DNA from: Candidatus Latescibacterota bacterium
GTDB lineage: Bacteria > Krumholzibacteriota > Krumholzibacteriia > Krumholzibacteriales > WJIX01
Direction of reading: 5' to 3'
Assembly (NCBI GenBank): GCA_030643145.1
Contig: DAOWMJ010000028.1
Span: forward strand, 1-13,542
Length of the DNA stretch: 13,542 nt
Each line of letters starts with the position of its first letter. Positions within the stretch are counted from its first letter, which is position 1. The translations under genes and the position numbers were made by a program. Below the pieces are notes generated by a model, which saw only the letters and a program-made list of their open reading frames with translations, did no database searches and was not told the DNA's origin. Shown here piece by piece: positions 8,301-13,542 of the stretch.

Positions 8301-8492
8301 CCCACTTCTCAAGATTACTCTTGAGCTGTTCTTGAATTTGACAAGAACCTCGTCCTTGGCGTATTCGACGCCTGATACCACGTTCAGTTTCTTTACTTTA
8401 AACTCGGTCGCCGAGTCGGCAGTACTGAAACTGAATGTGACAATAAGGCAGATTGTCAGGATCAAGGAGATTGAAATAAGTATTCTTTTCAT
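5364..8492 (-). CDS. Secreted subtilisin-like (S8) protease with three PKD domains and C-terminal sorting domain
   Basis: 1042-aa exported serine endopeptidase. The start is ATG 8492, with AAAGGAG nine bases upstream; a TTG-initiated frame reaching to 8519 would contain that ribosome site and is rejected. Order: Sec signal peptide (MKRILISISL..., about 1-27); inhibitor-I9-type propeptide (about 48-111, ending EYAEPNY); S8 catalytic domain with D150 (IIDTG), H191 (HGTHV), oxyanion N283 (AGNAG) and S364 (GTSMSAPH), plus an acidic glycine-rich insert (DVDQNGDGYGDG) that may bind calcium; PKD1 (430-511); PKD2 (515-596); an unclassified beta-rich domain (about 600-747); PKD3 (750-831); an Ig/Big-like domain (about 833-935); and a sorting domain (962-1042, YPNPFNP, IFDVQG, ending MILLR). 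The propeptide is presumably cleaved after export. Its job is probably extracellular protein degradation. It has its own promoter region and terminator, so it is likely monocistronic. Confidence 0.95.
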   Translation of the reverse strand: MKRILISISLILTICLIVTFSFSTADSATEFKVKKLNVVSGVEYAKDEVLVKFKNSSRVILRSGTTIMSTGRYTGVNRLRVPSGKTVEDIINEYKSDPNVEYAEPNYIYHAHMIPNDTYYNPYQWHMPAINVELAWDITSGSGVIIGIIDTGIAYENYGSFLQAPDLAGTNFVAGYDFVNNDSHANDDGAHGTHVCGTIAQTTNNNLGCAGVAFNATIMPIKVLDSSGSGYVTDISEGIIYAADNGCNVINMSLGGSIGSSTLQNAVEYAYNNGVTIICSAGNAGTPLAQYPAAYSQCISVSATRYDDEIAGYSSYGSTIDICAPGGDIDVDQNGDGYGDGVLQQTFAQNDPTDFGYYFYEGTSMSAPHVTGSAAMVIAAGGGSMSPSEVRNILEGTATDLGASGWDQYYGHGKVNVYAAVLEAQGGGTAPVAAFSGAPVSGDVPLTVTFTDASANSPTSWSWTFGDGGTSTAQNPVYEYTSAGTYTVVLAVSNSYGSDTETKTDYISVTEPSNPPVAAFTGSPTSGEVPLTVTFADASTNNPTSWSWDFGDGGTSTAQNPSYEYVTMGTYTVELTVTNAYGSDTETKLDYITVTEQGQAEKAYALSDIPVTGNVSGSYANILTSDNTYETITEVAYTGHPRKTYSYLEHKWDFNIPSGTEVTFYLEAYRPNSSDGDNFLFEYSTDGVNYNSLVTVASATEQVYSVAMPASTNGVLTVRVTDTRRVWGGTSNDDIIIDEMYIEVVAGSSPPIANFSGSPTSGAAPLVVSFTDISTGSPTSWSWTFGDGGTSTAQNPSHEYTSVGTYTVSLTATNAYGNYTETKTGYITVTDGSTSSVHISAIAVGRSANGRNLYGNASVTVVDQNGSPVANAAVYGFFNEPNTNIKNALTGSDGVASLISDRTKDAVSDFCFEVTNVILSGYTYDSAANAVTKSCESGGVFSSESRILSGRGETPKSYTLAQNYPNPFNPVTTIKFNLPEKTHVRLEIFDVQGKLVETLVNKTLGAGFQSSEWTATNVASGVYFYRLSTPSFTEMKKMILLR
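6000..6245 (-). repeat. PKD domain copy 3 of the protease gene
   Basis: Encodes residues 750-831 with the core WSWTFGDGG and tail TNAYGNYTETK. Its core DNA (6070-6156) matches PKD1 (7030-7116) at 79 of 87 positions by my count. Its tail DNA (about 6013-6056) instead matches PKD2 better. Confidence 0.85.
6705..6950 (-). repeat. PKD domain copy 2 of the protease gene
   Basis: Encodes residues 515-596 with WSWDFGDGG and TNAYGSDTETK. Its core is clearly more diverged in DNA from copies 1 and 3 than those are from each other. Confidence 0.85.
6960..7205 (-). repeat. PKD domain copy 1 of the protease gene
   Basis: Encodes residues 430-511, directly after the S8 domain, with core WSWTFGDGG and tail SNSYGSDTETK. 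The core DNA is nearly the same as in copy 3, 960 bp away. Confidence 0.85.
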
Positions 8493-8565
8493 ATTTTGTA
8501 ACTCCTTTTCAAAAAACAAATAAAAAGACCCCTGATTAATGATTTGTTATTAATACGATTCTGTA
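8484..8565 (-). promoter_or_regulatory. Leader and ribosome binding site of the S8 protease gene
   Basis: From the -10 box at 8565 to the start codon at 8492 the leader is AT-rich. AAAGGAG (revcomp of 8502-8508) lies nine bases before ATG 8492. This ribosome site decides the start and excludes the TTG at 8519. Confidence 0.7.
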
Positions 8566-8588
8566 GCTGCTTTTCGTGAATTTGACAA
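8560..8588 (-). promoter_or_regulatory. Candidate sigma-70 promoter of the S8 protease gene
   Basis: Minus-strand TTGTCA (8588-8583), a 17-base spacer, then TACAGA (8565-8560). This is a 5/6 match to the -35 and 4/6 to the -10 consensus with ideal spacing. It would give a leader of about 60 bases. Confidence 0.4.
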
Positions 8589-8676
8589 TGATTCAACCAG
8601 GCGTATAAAGATAAACTTCCTCAATCTTTGTAACAAAATCCCCCTTTAAGAGCGAGAAATAACGCGGCGCGGTGTC

Positions 8677-8708
8677 TACCGCCATTAAAAAATATAAAGT
8701 AGGCGGTA
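8677..8708. other. Hairpin with competing third segment upstream of the protease gene
   Basis: TACCGCC (8677-8683) pairs with GGCGGTA (8702-8708) around an 18-base AT-rich loop. The same ACCGC can instead pair with GCGGT at 8669-8673 across a 4-base loop, giving two mutually exclusive hairpins. It lies about 110 bp upstream of the candidate protease promoter, so it would act in a transcript only if there is an additional start farther upstream. Confidence 0.4.
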
Positions 8709-8909
8709 AAAATACAAACAGGCCGGAGAAGAAAATAGGGGACAGCTTTATTATTACCCCTGGTTTTTCTCAGTGAATAAAAAACACCCCCATAGTTTGT
8801 GTTATTCTGTTAGTGGAAAACAATTTAAAGGTGGTTAATTTCCGGCCCGATTACCCCCTTTCAATCTTAAAGCCCCCGTCGGACGAAGATAAGCGTCCAC
8901 ACTATCTGG

Positions 8910-8939
8910 TTAACGTAACCCCTTTTGGGGGTACGTTAA
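8910..8939. other. 30-bp near-perfect palindrome (hairpin)
   Basis: TTAACGTA-A-CCCC (8910-8922), loop TTTT, then GGGG-G-TACGTTAA (8927-8939). This makes 12 bp of pairing interrupted by one A/G mismatch. On the plus strand it is followed by GTGTTTTATATATT, so it could be an intrinsic terminator, but no plus-strand gene ends here. An operator or the end of a small RNA are alternatives. Confidence 0.6.
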
Positions 8940-8948
8940 GTGTTTTAT

Positions 8949-8960
8949 ATATTGCAATAT
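8949..8960. other. 12-bp perfect palindrome ATATTGCAATAT
   Basis: Uninterrupted two-fold symmetric site nine bases after the 30-bp palindrome. A candidate binding site for a homodimeric regulator. Confidence 0.4.
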
Positions 8961-8980
8961 TGGGACCAAAATACCAGAGC

Positions 8981-8994
8981 GCACTTATAAGTGC
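8981..8994. other. 14-bp perfect palindrome GCACTTATAAGTGC
   Basis: Uninterrupted two-fold symmetric site. A palindrome this long is expected by chance only about once in 16 kb. It lies about 250 bp upstream of the 9242 promoter, too far for a simple repressor site but possible for an upstream activator site. Confidence 0.45.
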
Positions 8995-9190
8995 CGGCGC
9001 ATAATTATATAGCCTGGAACGAAACCGTTAACTGCCTGCAACAACAGAAAATAGCCGCGCAATGGACTAGATCTAACTATGATTGCATTCAACCTTTCGG
9101 AGGGCTTAAGCAAGAGGAAGCAGGTGTGCCGTATAAGACAACCATCTCCGAAAAGGCGTGTAACTTATGCAATTAACTCGCGTTATGACG

Positions 9191-9230
9191 TGAAACACAA
9201 TGAAACACAATGAAAGACAATAAAACAACC
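9191..9230 (+). repeat. 10-bp tandem repeat, 3-4 units
   Basis: TGAAACACAA at 9191-9200 and 9201-9210, TGAAAGACAA at 9211-9220, then the decayed TAAAACAACC at 9221-9230. The period is close to one helical turn, so bound proteins would line up on one DNA face. The repeat ends 11 bp before the -35 box at 9242, a position suited to activator binding or to repeat-number tuning of promoter strength. Confidence 0.7.
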
Positions 9231-9241
9231 CGGCGGGCCAC

Positions 9242-9271
9242 TTGACAGTTCAACTCAGGGTAGTGTATAAT
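9242..9271 (+). promoter_or_regulatory. Consensus sigma-70 promoter TTGACA-18-TATAAT
   Basis: Perfect -35 TTGACA (9242-9247) and perfect -10 TATAAT (9266-9271), separated by 18 bases. Transcription should begin at about 9278. The start falls in a small stem (TCCAC 9276-9280 with GTGGA 9290-9294) that overlaps the ribosome site GGAG (9292-9295) of the next ORF. This is the best promoter in the window and should drive the small ORF, the regulator and probably the membrane gene after it. Confidence 0.8.
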
Positions 9272-9301
9272 GACATCCACCATTATGCAGTGGAGCGCAT
9301 C

Positions 9302-9476
9302 ATGAAAAAAAATCAGAAGCAGACTGATTTTACTTTTTGTTCTGTTTTTAATGTCCGCCGCGCTTTTTCTCTCCGGAAGAACAGAGGCGAGGAATTTAAA
9401 AGAATTCAAAATAATAGTGATATGTTCTTATGGCCGAAACAGAAAAATTTATTACAGCGATAAACGGATTTCTTGA
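9302..9476 (+). CDS. Small signal-peptide ORF with frame break in an A8 run
   Basis: ATG 9302 has a good ribosome site (GGAG 9292-9295, six-base spacing) downstream of a consensus promoter. Read without a shift it gives a 53-residue polar peptide ending at 9463 that resembles nothing. One base fewer in the eight-A run (9305-9312) gives a 57-residue product: MKKIRSR, an 18-residue hydrophobic core (LILLFVLFLMSAALFLSG), a cleavage-like RTEA, and a mature part of about 30 residues ending at TGA 9474-9476. That is a textbook Sec signal peptide, so this frame is probably the meaningful one. The shift could be transcriptional slippage, phase variation, a pseudogene or a sequencing error. The ORF overlaps the regulator start by 47 bp. 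ATG 9351 could start a shorter in-frame version (41 aa) without a full signal. Function unknown. Confidence 0.45.
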
Positions 9477-11862
9477 GAATAAAGAGTATAAAAGAGCTCT
9501 TGAGGAAATTGAGGGTATCGAGTCATCAAACTCTTCACTTTTATACCCTTTGGATATAGCCCCTCTTAATGGGGGCGGAAAAATGAGACTTCTCGCCGCC
9601 AGGGTATACTACCACAATCAGATTTACGATAGGGCGGCAGAACTTCTTGAAGGTCTGGAAAAGGGATATCCTGATATAACAGCAGAGAAAGATTTCATCT
9701 TTCTGAGATATCAGCTTCTGCTGATAAAAGAAAACCCGGAAAGCGCCATACGATTCCTTGAATCCTTAACAGCTGACATTCAATCCGGGGAGACAGCTTT
9801 CTTTATTAAATTTTGTATGGGAAAAGCCTATTTCTGGAAAGGCGACTATCATGCTTCGAATATCCATTTTCAAGCCTGCCGTAAGCACTATTCGTCCCAA
9901 CCAGATTATTTGATGCTTGGAAATGTGCTTTACATGCTTGGCTATACGGCTTTTCAGAGATCTTTCTTTGAAATCGCGGAGACATACTACGCCAAGGCGC
10001 TCGAGAATTACAGATCTATAGGGAACAGGGAACAGATCGCGGCCACACGGCATATGAAGGGGATTCTTGATTATAAAACGGGAAGATATTCGGTCGCTGA
10101 GAAGAATCTTCTGGCAGCCGCAAAATATTACATTAAATCCGGAAACAGAACAAGAATGGCAGAATCATATATCGCCAGAGGAAGACTTTCTATATTTACT
10201 GGAAAGCTTTCCAGAGGAAAAGAACTTATTAGTAAAGGATTAAAGATTGCCGAAAAAACGGAACATAAACGGGGGATTGCCCTTGCGTGTGAATGCCTCG
10301 GGGAGATAAGGTGTCTTGAAGATGAACATAATGATGCTTTTTTATGGCTCGAAAGGGCACGGAGTATAGCATTTGATATAGCCCCTCGCGGCGATATCAT
10401 GCTCGAGGTGAGCCGGCGCACAGGAGATCTATGTATTGCCGCCGGAGAGTTGGAAAATGCCGAAAAAGAGCTGTTAATCTCTTTAAAATTGGCCGAAGGC
10501 CTTCATGACAGGTATGAACTGGGGGCTACGCTACGGGCGCTGGGGATTCTTGAAGCAAGAAAAGGAAACCTTGATCTGGCTCGCTCATATTTCAGAGAAG
10601 CCGTTATGACTCTTCGGCTTATCAAGGAAAAATTTGAGTTGGCAAGGACCCTTCAGGCTGCCGCGGAAGCCTTTCTGGAATATCCTGCCAGGGTTGAGAT
10701 AGACGGCGAAGAGGTAATGGAATTGGTTCGAGAGGGGAAAAGGCTGGCAGTTGAGGCGTCACAGTTGTTTGATTCCCTGGAGCTGAAAAAGAGAAGAAAC
10801 GAATGTTTGGATATTATAGGCAAACTGGAGGGTATGGTCTGTGAGCGGGAGGGTATTTCAAAAATTGACAATGTTTTGTTTGAAAAGCGCTGGTTGTATG
10901 AAGGTTTTCTTGTAGCCAGATCCTCCCATCTTCGAAAAACTGCGGCTAAGGTTATAAATATCGCGCCGAGCGGAATTCCAATTCTCATAACGGGAGAAAC
11001 GGGAACCGGCAAGGAAGTTATCGCGCGACTTATTCACAAGTTAAGCGGGCGGGCTGACGGGGCTTTTGTGGCTGTGAACTGCGCGTCTGTCGCGGACCAG
11101 GTTTTCGAAAGCGAACTCTTTGGCCACAGGAAAGGGGCATTTACCGGCGCAGAGCGTGACCATACCGGGCTTGTAATGCGGGCGTCAGGAGGAACACTTT
11201 TCCTCGATGAGATTTCGGAACTTTCTCTTCGGCAACAGGCAAAACTGCTCCGGGTGCTTCAGGAGGGAAAGGTCCGCCGGGTTGGCGAGTCGATAGAGCG
11301 GGATGCCGATGTCAGAATAATAACCGCCTCTAACCAGAATATAACAGGGCTTCTCAGGTCGGGAAAATTACGAAAAGACTTTTATTACCGGATTAATGTT
11401 GAATCGATTACACTTGAACCTTTAAGAAAGCATCGAGAGGATATTTATCCGCTTTTCAGTTTCTACATGAACAAGTTTGGTTACAATGCGGGGATAGAAG
11501 CGGATCTATTAAGACTTCTTGAATCGTATAATTGGCCGGGCAATGTGCGGCAGATTGTAAGTTTGGCAAAGGTTCTCTCTTATCGATGCAGGAACAAAAG
11601 GATAATAAGGAAGAGTGATCTTCCCGCCAGGATCAGAAAACAGCACATTATCGGCCCGGGGATTGATATACCCGGGGAGATGAAGCTTCTGAAAATCCGT
11701 CCCATACCGACAATAGGATTGACTAAAGATCCTGAGGATGTGAAAAAACTTTTAATCTCCACCCTTCTAACTATGGGAGGAAACAAATCGGCTGCCGCAC
11801 GGGAACTCGGCATCTCACGCAGTACAATCTACCGCGCAATGAAGAAGCTCGACCTAACATGA
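9430..11862 (+). CDS. TPR-containing sigma-54-dependent transcriptional activator (AAA+, Fis-type HTH)
   Basis: 810-aa cytoplasmic bacterial enhancer-binding protein. The N-terminal 430 residues are helical TPR repeats; the glycine of helix A recurs at 131, 171, 211, 251, 291, 332 and 372, an almost exact 40-residue period as in MalT-type TPRs. A linker leads to the sigma-54 AAA+ domain (about 490-735): Walker A GETGTGKE (522-529), sigma-54-contacting GAFTGA (569-574), Walker B LFLDE (590-594), FYYRINVE and WPGNVRQ. The C-terminus has a Fis-type HTH (about 783-807, NKSAAARELGISRSTIYRA). All ATPase and sigma-54 motifs are intact, so it should remodel the RNA polymerase-sigma-54 closed complex. 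There is no receiver, GAF or PAS domain, so the TPR array is the likely sensor of a peptide or protein. The ATG at 9430 is the only start after an in-frame TGA at 9418. It has no clear ribosome site, which suggests coupling to the overlapping small ORF. Confidence 0.93.
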   Translation: MAETEKFITAINGFLENKEYKRALEEIEGIESSNSSLLYPLDIAPLNGGGKMRLLAARVYYHNQIYDRAAELLEGLEKGYPDITAEKDFIFLRYQLLLIKENPESAIRFLESLTADIQSGETAFFIKFCMGKAYFWKGDYHASNIHFQACRKHYSSQPDYLMLGNVLYMLGYTAFQRSFFEIAETYYAKALENYRSIGNREQIAATRHMKGILDYKTGRYSVAEKNLLAAAKYYIKSGNRTRMAESYIARGRLSIFTGKLSRGKELISKGLKIAEKTEHKRGIALACECLGEIRCLEDEHNDAFLWLERARSIAFDIAPRGDIMLEVSRRTGDLCIAAGELENAEKELLISLKLAEGLHDRYELGATLRALGILEARKGNLDLARSYFREAVMTLRLIKEKFELARTLQAAAEAFLEYPARVEIDGEEVMELVREGKRLAVEASQLFDSLELKKRRNECLDIIGKLEGMVCEREGISKIDNVLFEKRWLYEGFLVARSSHLRKTAAKVINIAPSGIPILITGETGTGKEVIARLIHKLSGRADGAFVAVNCASVADQVFESELFGHRKGAFTGAERDHTGLVMRASGGTLFLDEISELSLRQQAKLLRVLQEGKVRRVGESIERDADVRIITASNQNITGLLRSGKLRKDFYYRINVESITLEPLRKHREDIYPLFSFYMNKFGYNAGIEADLLRLLESYNWPGNVRQIVSLAKVLSYRCRNKRIIRKSDLPARIRKQHIIGPGIDIPGEMKLLKIRPIPTIGLTKDPEDVKKLLISTLLTMGGNKSAAARELGISRSTIYRAMKKLDLT

Positions 11863-11886
11863 TACGACCTCCGGGACAAGGTGGCA

Positions 11887-13542
11887 ATGAACACAGAAGC
11901 TGTTTTTGATATGGATAAAAGTGGACATAAATCAAAAATAGTCCGGAGGCGGGATTGCTGGAGTTTTACTGGTGCCGCCGGGTTGGGAATTATCGGAACA
12001 TTGAGAAGTTTCGGGGTCGACGGAGTAACCTTTCCGGCAGTGGCTTTCCTCGCGGGGGCTGGAGTTTTAGCTCTTTTGCCGATGATTCGGTTGTTTGGGG
12101 AGAGTGGGTTTTCGAAAGAAAACCGAAGAACGGTTATTGCCGTTATTTTCGCGGCACATTTTATAGGAACGCTTTTTTTCTTTCCTCCCGAAGATATGCT
12201 CAACAATCGCCCTGTTGTGACGCTTGACCATGCGGTACATTTTTATCAAGTCGAAAGGTCGAAGGAGGTTTTCCGGGATTCTTTCAAGTTTCACACATAT
12301 GATCCCTTCTTTATGGCAGGATATCCGGGGGGAACAATATTCGACATTGACACAAAGGGCGCGGAACTATGGTGTTCACTACTTCGTTTTGTTGATACGG
12401 CAAGAGCGTTAAAATTATTTATTATTCTCGGTTATCTCCTTATAGTTTTCACAGTTTATTCCGGGTGCAGGCGCTTAGGGTACGAATTTAAAGAGGCTAT
12501 CTACGCGTTACTTCTATTTCTTGCCTATTGGCACTGGGGAAGGCCGTACGCCGGAGATTTTCGTTACGCGGGAATGTTTGCTTATCTTTTCGTTTCACAC
12601 CTTTCCTTTTATCTTGTTGGGCTGTTCAGGTCATTCTTAAGGGAGGAACCATCAAAGAGGTTCTATTTCTTCGGACCACTGGCATTTTTTATTCATCCGA
12701 CAGCGGTTGTATTTTTGCCGATTTCGTTTATTACGCTTTTTTTCGCCGAGCGTTTTTTTTCACCGCGAAAACGCGCATACATGAAATGGACAAAACGCCT
12801 GTCGGCAAGGATGGCGGTTTGGAGTTTCCTTGTAATAGCACTCAACGCTGTTTGGCTTATTCCATTTTTTCAATATATAAAAATCAAAATTCCATCTGAA
12901 ACTTATTTCCAGATTGCTGGATTCGGCAGGCTTGTCGCGGCACTTATTAAACCGGGAAATTTACCCGCGCTTTTTCTTCTTGTTTTATCGGGTATTGGAT
13001 TTGTACGGCTTCTCAGACAAAGGAGGGTTATTGAAGCTGCCGCTCCCGCGGTAACGAGTGTGTTCCTTCTTATTATTGCCGGATTTGGTATTTATTTGCC
13101 CGTGTTTGATCAGATGGAACCGGGCAGGTTTTTGATGCCGGCGTTTCTTTTTATGACGCCCCTTGCCGGCACAGGATTCGCGATGTTGATCAGAGAATCA
13201 AAAAGAATATTTCCCGCCCGGCGTCTTTTTTTGGCGGCAAAAACCACTGTAGTTATTATCCTTCTGCTATCTTCTCCGGTGTTAGTGTTGATTTCATCAC
13301 GGGAGTATTACAAACATACTCTAAGCTCATCGTTTACGCCGGAAGTAGACAAACTGCTTGAAGCGCTCACGCGGGAAACAGACAATTCCGGCCGGTTGAT
13401 GATCGAAGACGATCCCGCGCGGATATACGGGAATTGTTATCTTGCCTCGATCGTTCCTTTGTTTACAGGTGTCGAACAGATTGGAGGGCTTTACCCAAGA
13501 GCGTTTATAAAACACAATTTCGCAAACTTTACGAGTTTTCAA
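11887..13542 (+). CDS. Polytopic membrane protein, GT-C glycosyltransferase-like (3' end outside window)
   Basis: Open without a stop from ATG 11887 to the last base: 552 codons, incomplete. AAGG (11878-11881) lies five bases before the ATG; GTG 11881 is an alternative. It starts 24 bp after, and in the same frame as, the TGA of the regulator gene, so co-transcription is likely. About ten hydrophobic helices are seen. After the second or third helix comes VTLDHAVHFY with D114-H115, a position typical of the catalytic aspartate of GT-C enzymes that use polyprenyl-phosphate sugars. FMAGYPGG and WGRPYAGDFRYAG follow in loops. After the helices (about residue 480) a soluble segment begins (RLMIEDDPAR, YLASIVPLFTG, IGGLYPRAFIKHNFANF), probably periplasmic. 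This resembles large membrane proteins of polysaccharide or lipid-glycan assembly. The precise substrate is unknown. Confidence 0.8.
   Translation, partial: MNTEAVFDMDKSGHKSKIVRRRDCWSFTGAAGLGIIGTLRSFGVDGVTFPAVAFLAGAGVLALLPMIRLFGESGFSKENRRTVIAVIFAAHFIGTLFFFPPEDMLNNRPVVTLDHAVHFYQVERSKEVFRDSFKFHTYDPFFMAGYPGGTIFDIDTKGAELWCSLLRFVDTARALKLFIILGYLLIVFTVYSGCRRLGYEFKEAIYALLLFLAYWHWGRPYAGDFRYAGMFAYLFVSHLSFYLVGLFRSFLREEPSKRFYFFGPLAFFIHPTAVVFLPISFITLFFAERFFSPRKRAYMKWTKRLSARMAVWSFLVIALNAVWLIPFFQYIKIKIPSETYFQIAGFGRLVAALIKPGNLPALFLLVLSGIGFVRLLRQRRVIEAAAPAVTSVFLLIIAGFGIYLPVFDQMEPGRFLMPAFLFMTPLAGTGFAMLIRESKRIFPARRLFLAAKTTVVIILLLSSPVLVLISSREYYKHTLSSSFTPEVDKLLEALTRETDNSGRLMIEDDPARIYGNCYLASIVPLFTGVEQIGGLYPRAFIKHNFANFTSFQ

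Larger units (their letters stand above)
8493..9301. other. 809-bp divergent intergenic region, palindrome-rich, no convincing gene
   Basis: Separates the leftward protease gene from the rightward regulator unit. Two short plus-strand frames (8813-9004 and 8991-9176) have no ribosome site, no recognisable motif and overlapping ends, and I do not call them. Contents: the protease promoter near 8560-8588; a hairpin at 8677-8708; a weak GC hairpin followed by a T-run (AGGGG/CCCCT, 8737-8761, then GGTTTTT), which might end a transcript; a cluster of palindromes at 8910-9112; a 10-bp tandem repeat at 9191-9230; and a strong promoter at 9242-9271. An undescribed small RNA or a decayed insertion is possible. 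No tRNA, attC site or terminal inverted repeats were recognised. Confidence 0.6.

Noticed and set aside
8493..8519. N-terminal extension of the protease from a TTG at 8519
   Set aside because: The extension contains the AAAGGAG ribosome site and places nine residues before a perfect signal peptide; ATG 8492 is the better start.
8813..9176. Two plus-strand frames of 63 and 61 residues in the intergenic region
   Set aside because: No ribosome sites, no recognisable motifs, GTG/ATG starts without context, and they overlap each other and the palindromes. Chance frames are the simpler reading.
8910..9190. Integron attC site or attI
   Set aside because: GTTAAGT at 8935-8941 fits the GTTRRRY core, but the left partner GGTTAAC does not fit RYYYAAC, the element is too short, and no integrase or cassette genes are present.
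9191..9230. CRISPR-like array
   Set aside because: Units are only 10 bp with no spacers; this is a simple tandem repeat.
9173..9409. 78-residue minus-strand frame over the promoter and small ORF
   Set aside because: It would run against a perfect promoter and is low in complexity at the tandem repeat; no supporting signals.
12528..12899. 123-residue plus-strand frame within the last gene
   Set aside because: Out-of-frame shadow of the uninterrupted 552-codon membrane-protein frame.

Overview
The window looks like chromosomal DNA from an uncultured Gram-negative bacterium, probably of the Fibrobacteres-Chlorobi-Bacteroidetes (FCB) side of the tree. Two encoded proteins end in the roughly 80-residue FlgD-like/type IX-style sorting domain (PNPF motif, IYDVKG or IFDVQG strand, basic C-terminus ending LLR) that is common there. 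No rRNA, tRNA, phage gene, transposase or CRISPR array is visible. The phylum call is an inference from protein style; no database search was possible.

Layout. Positions 1-2453 (+) hold the 3' end of a hypoxanthine phosphoribosyltransferase gene, a 267-aa protein with a sorting-type C-terminus but no visible signal peptide, and the GTPase gene hflX 2 bp later. The hpt end is far more AT-rich than what follows. Positions 2464-8492 (-) hold three genes reading leftwards: a large secreted subtilisin-type protease with three PKD domains and a sorting tail (8492 to 5364, with its own strong terminator), an M20 zinc peptidase (5144 to 3903), and a polytopic GT-C-like membrane protein (3816 to 2464). 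The last converges on hflX with a 10-bp gap. Positions 8493-9301 are an 809-bp divergent intergenic region with an unusual number of palindromes, a 10-bp tandem repeat and a textbook promoter (TTGACA-18-TATAAT). Positions 9302-13542 (+) hold a small signal-peptide ORF whose frame is broken in a run of eight A, overlapping an 810-aa regulator (40-residue TPR repeats, sigma-54 AAA+ domain, Fis-type HTH). 24 bp later a GT-C-type membrane glycosyltransferase-like gene starts and runs off the window.

How the parts may work together. The protease is an exported enzyme, matured by propeptide removal and presumably anchored or secreted through its C-terminal domain. The right-hand unit appears to be one transcript from the 9242 promoter: small secreted peptide, TPR/sigma-54 activator, envelope glycosyltransferase. 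Pairing a small exported peptide with a TPR regulator recalls the RRNPP peptide-signalling logic of Firmicutes, here with a sigma-54 output. That is the most interesting hypothesis in the window, and it is speculative. The eight-A run could be a phase-variable or slippage switch, or a sequencing error.
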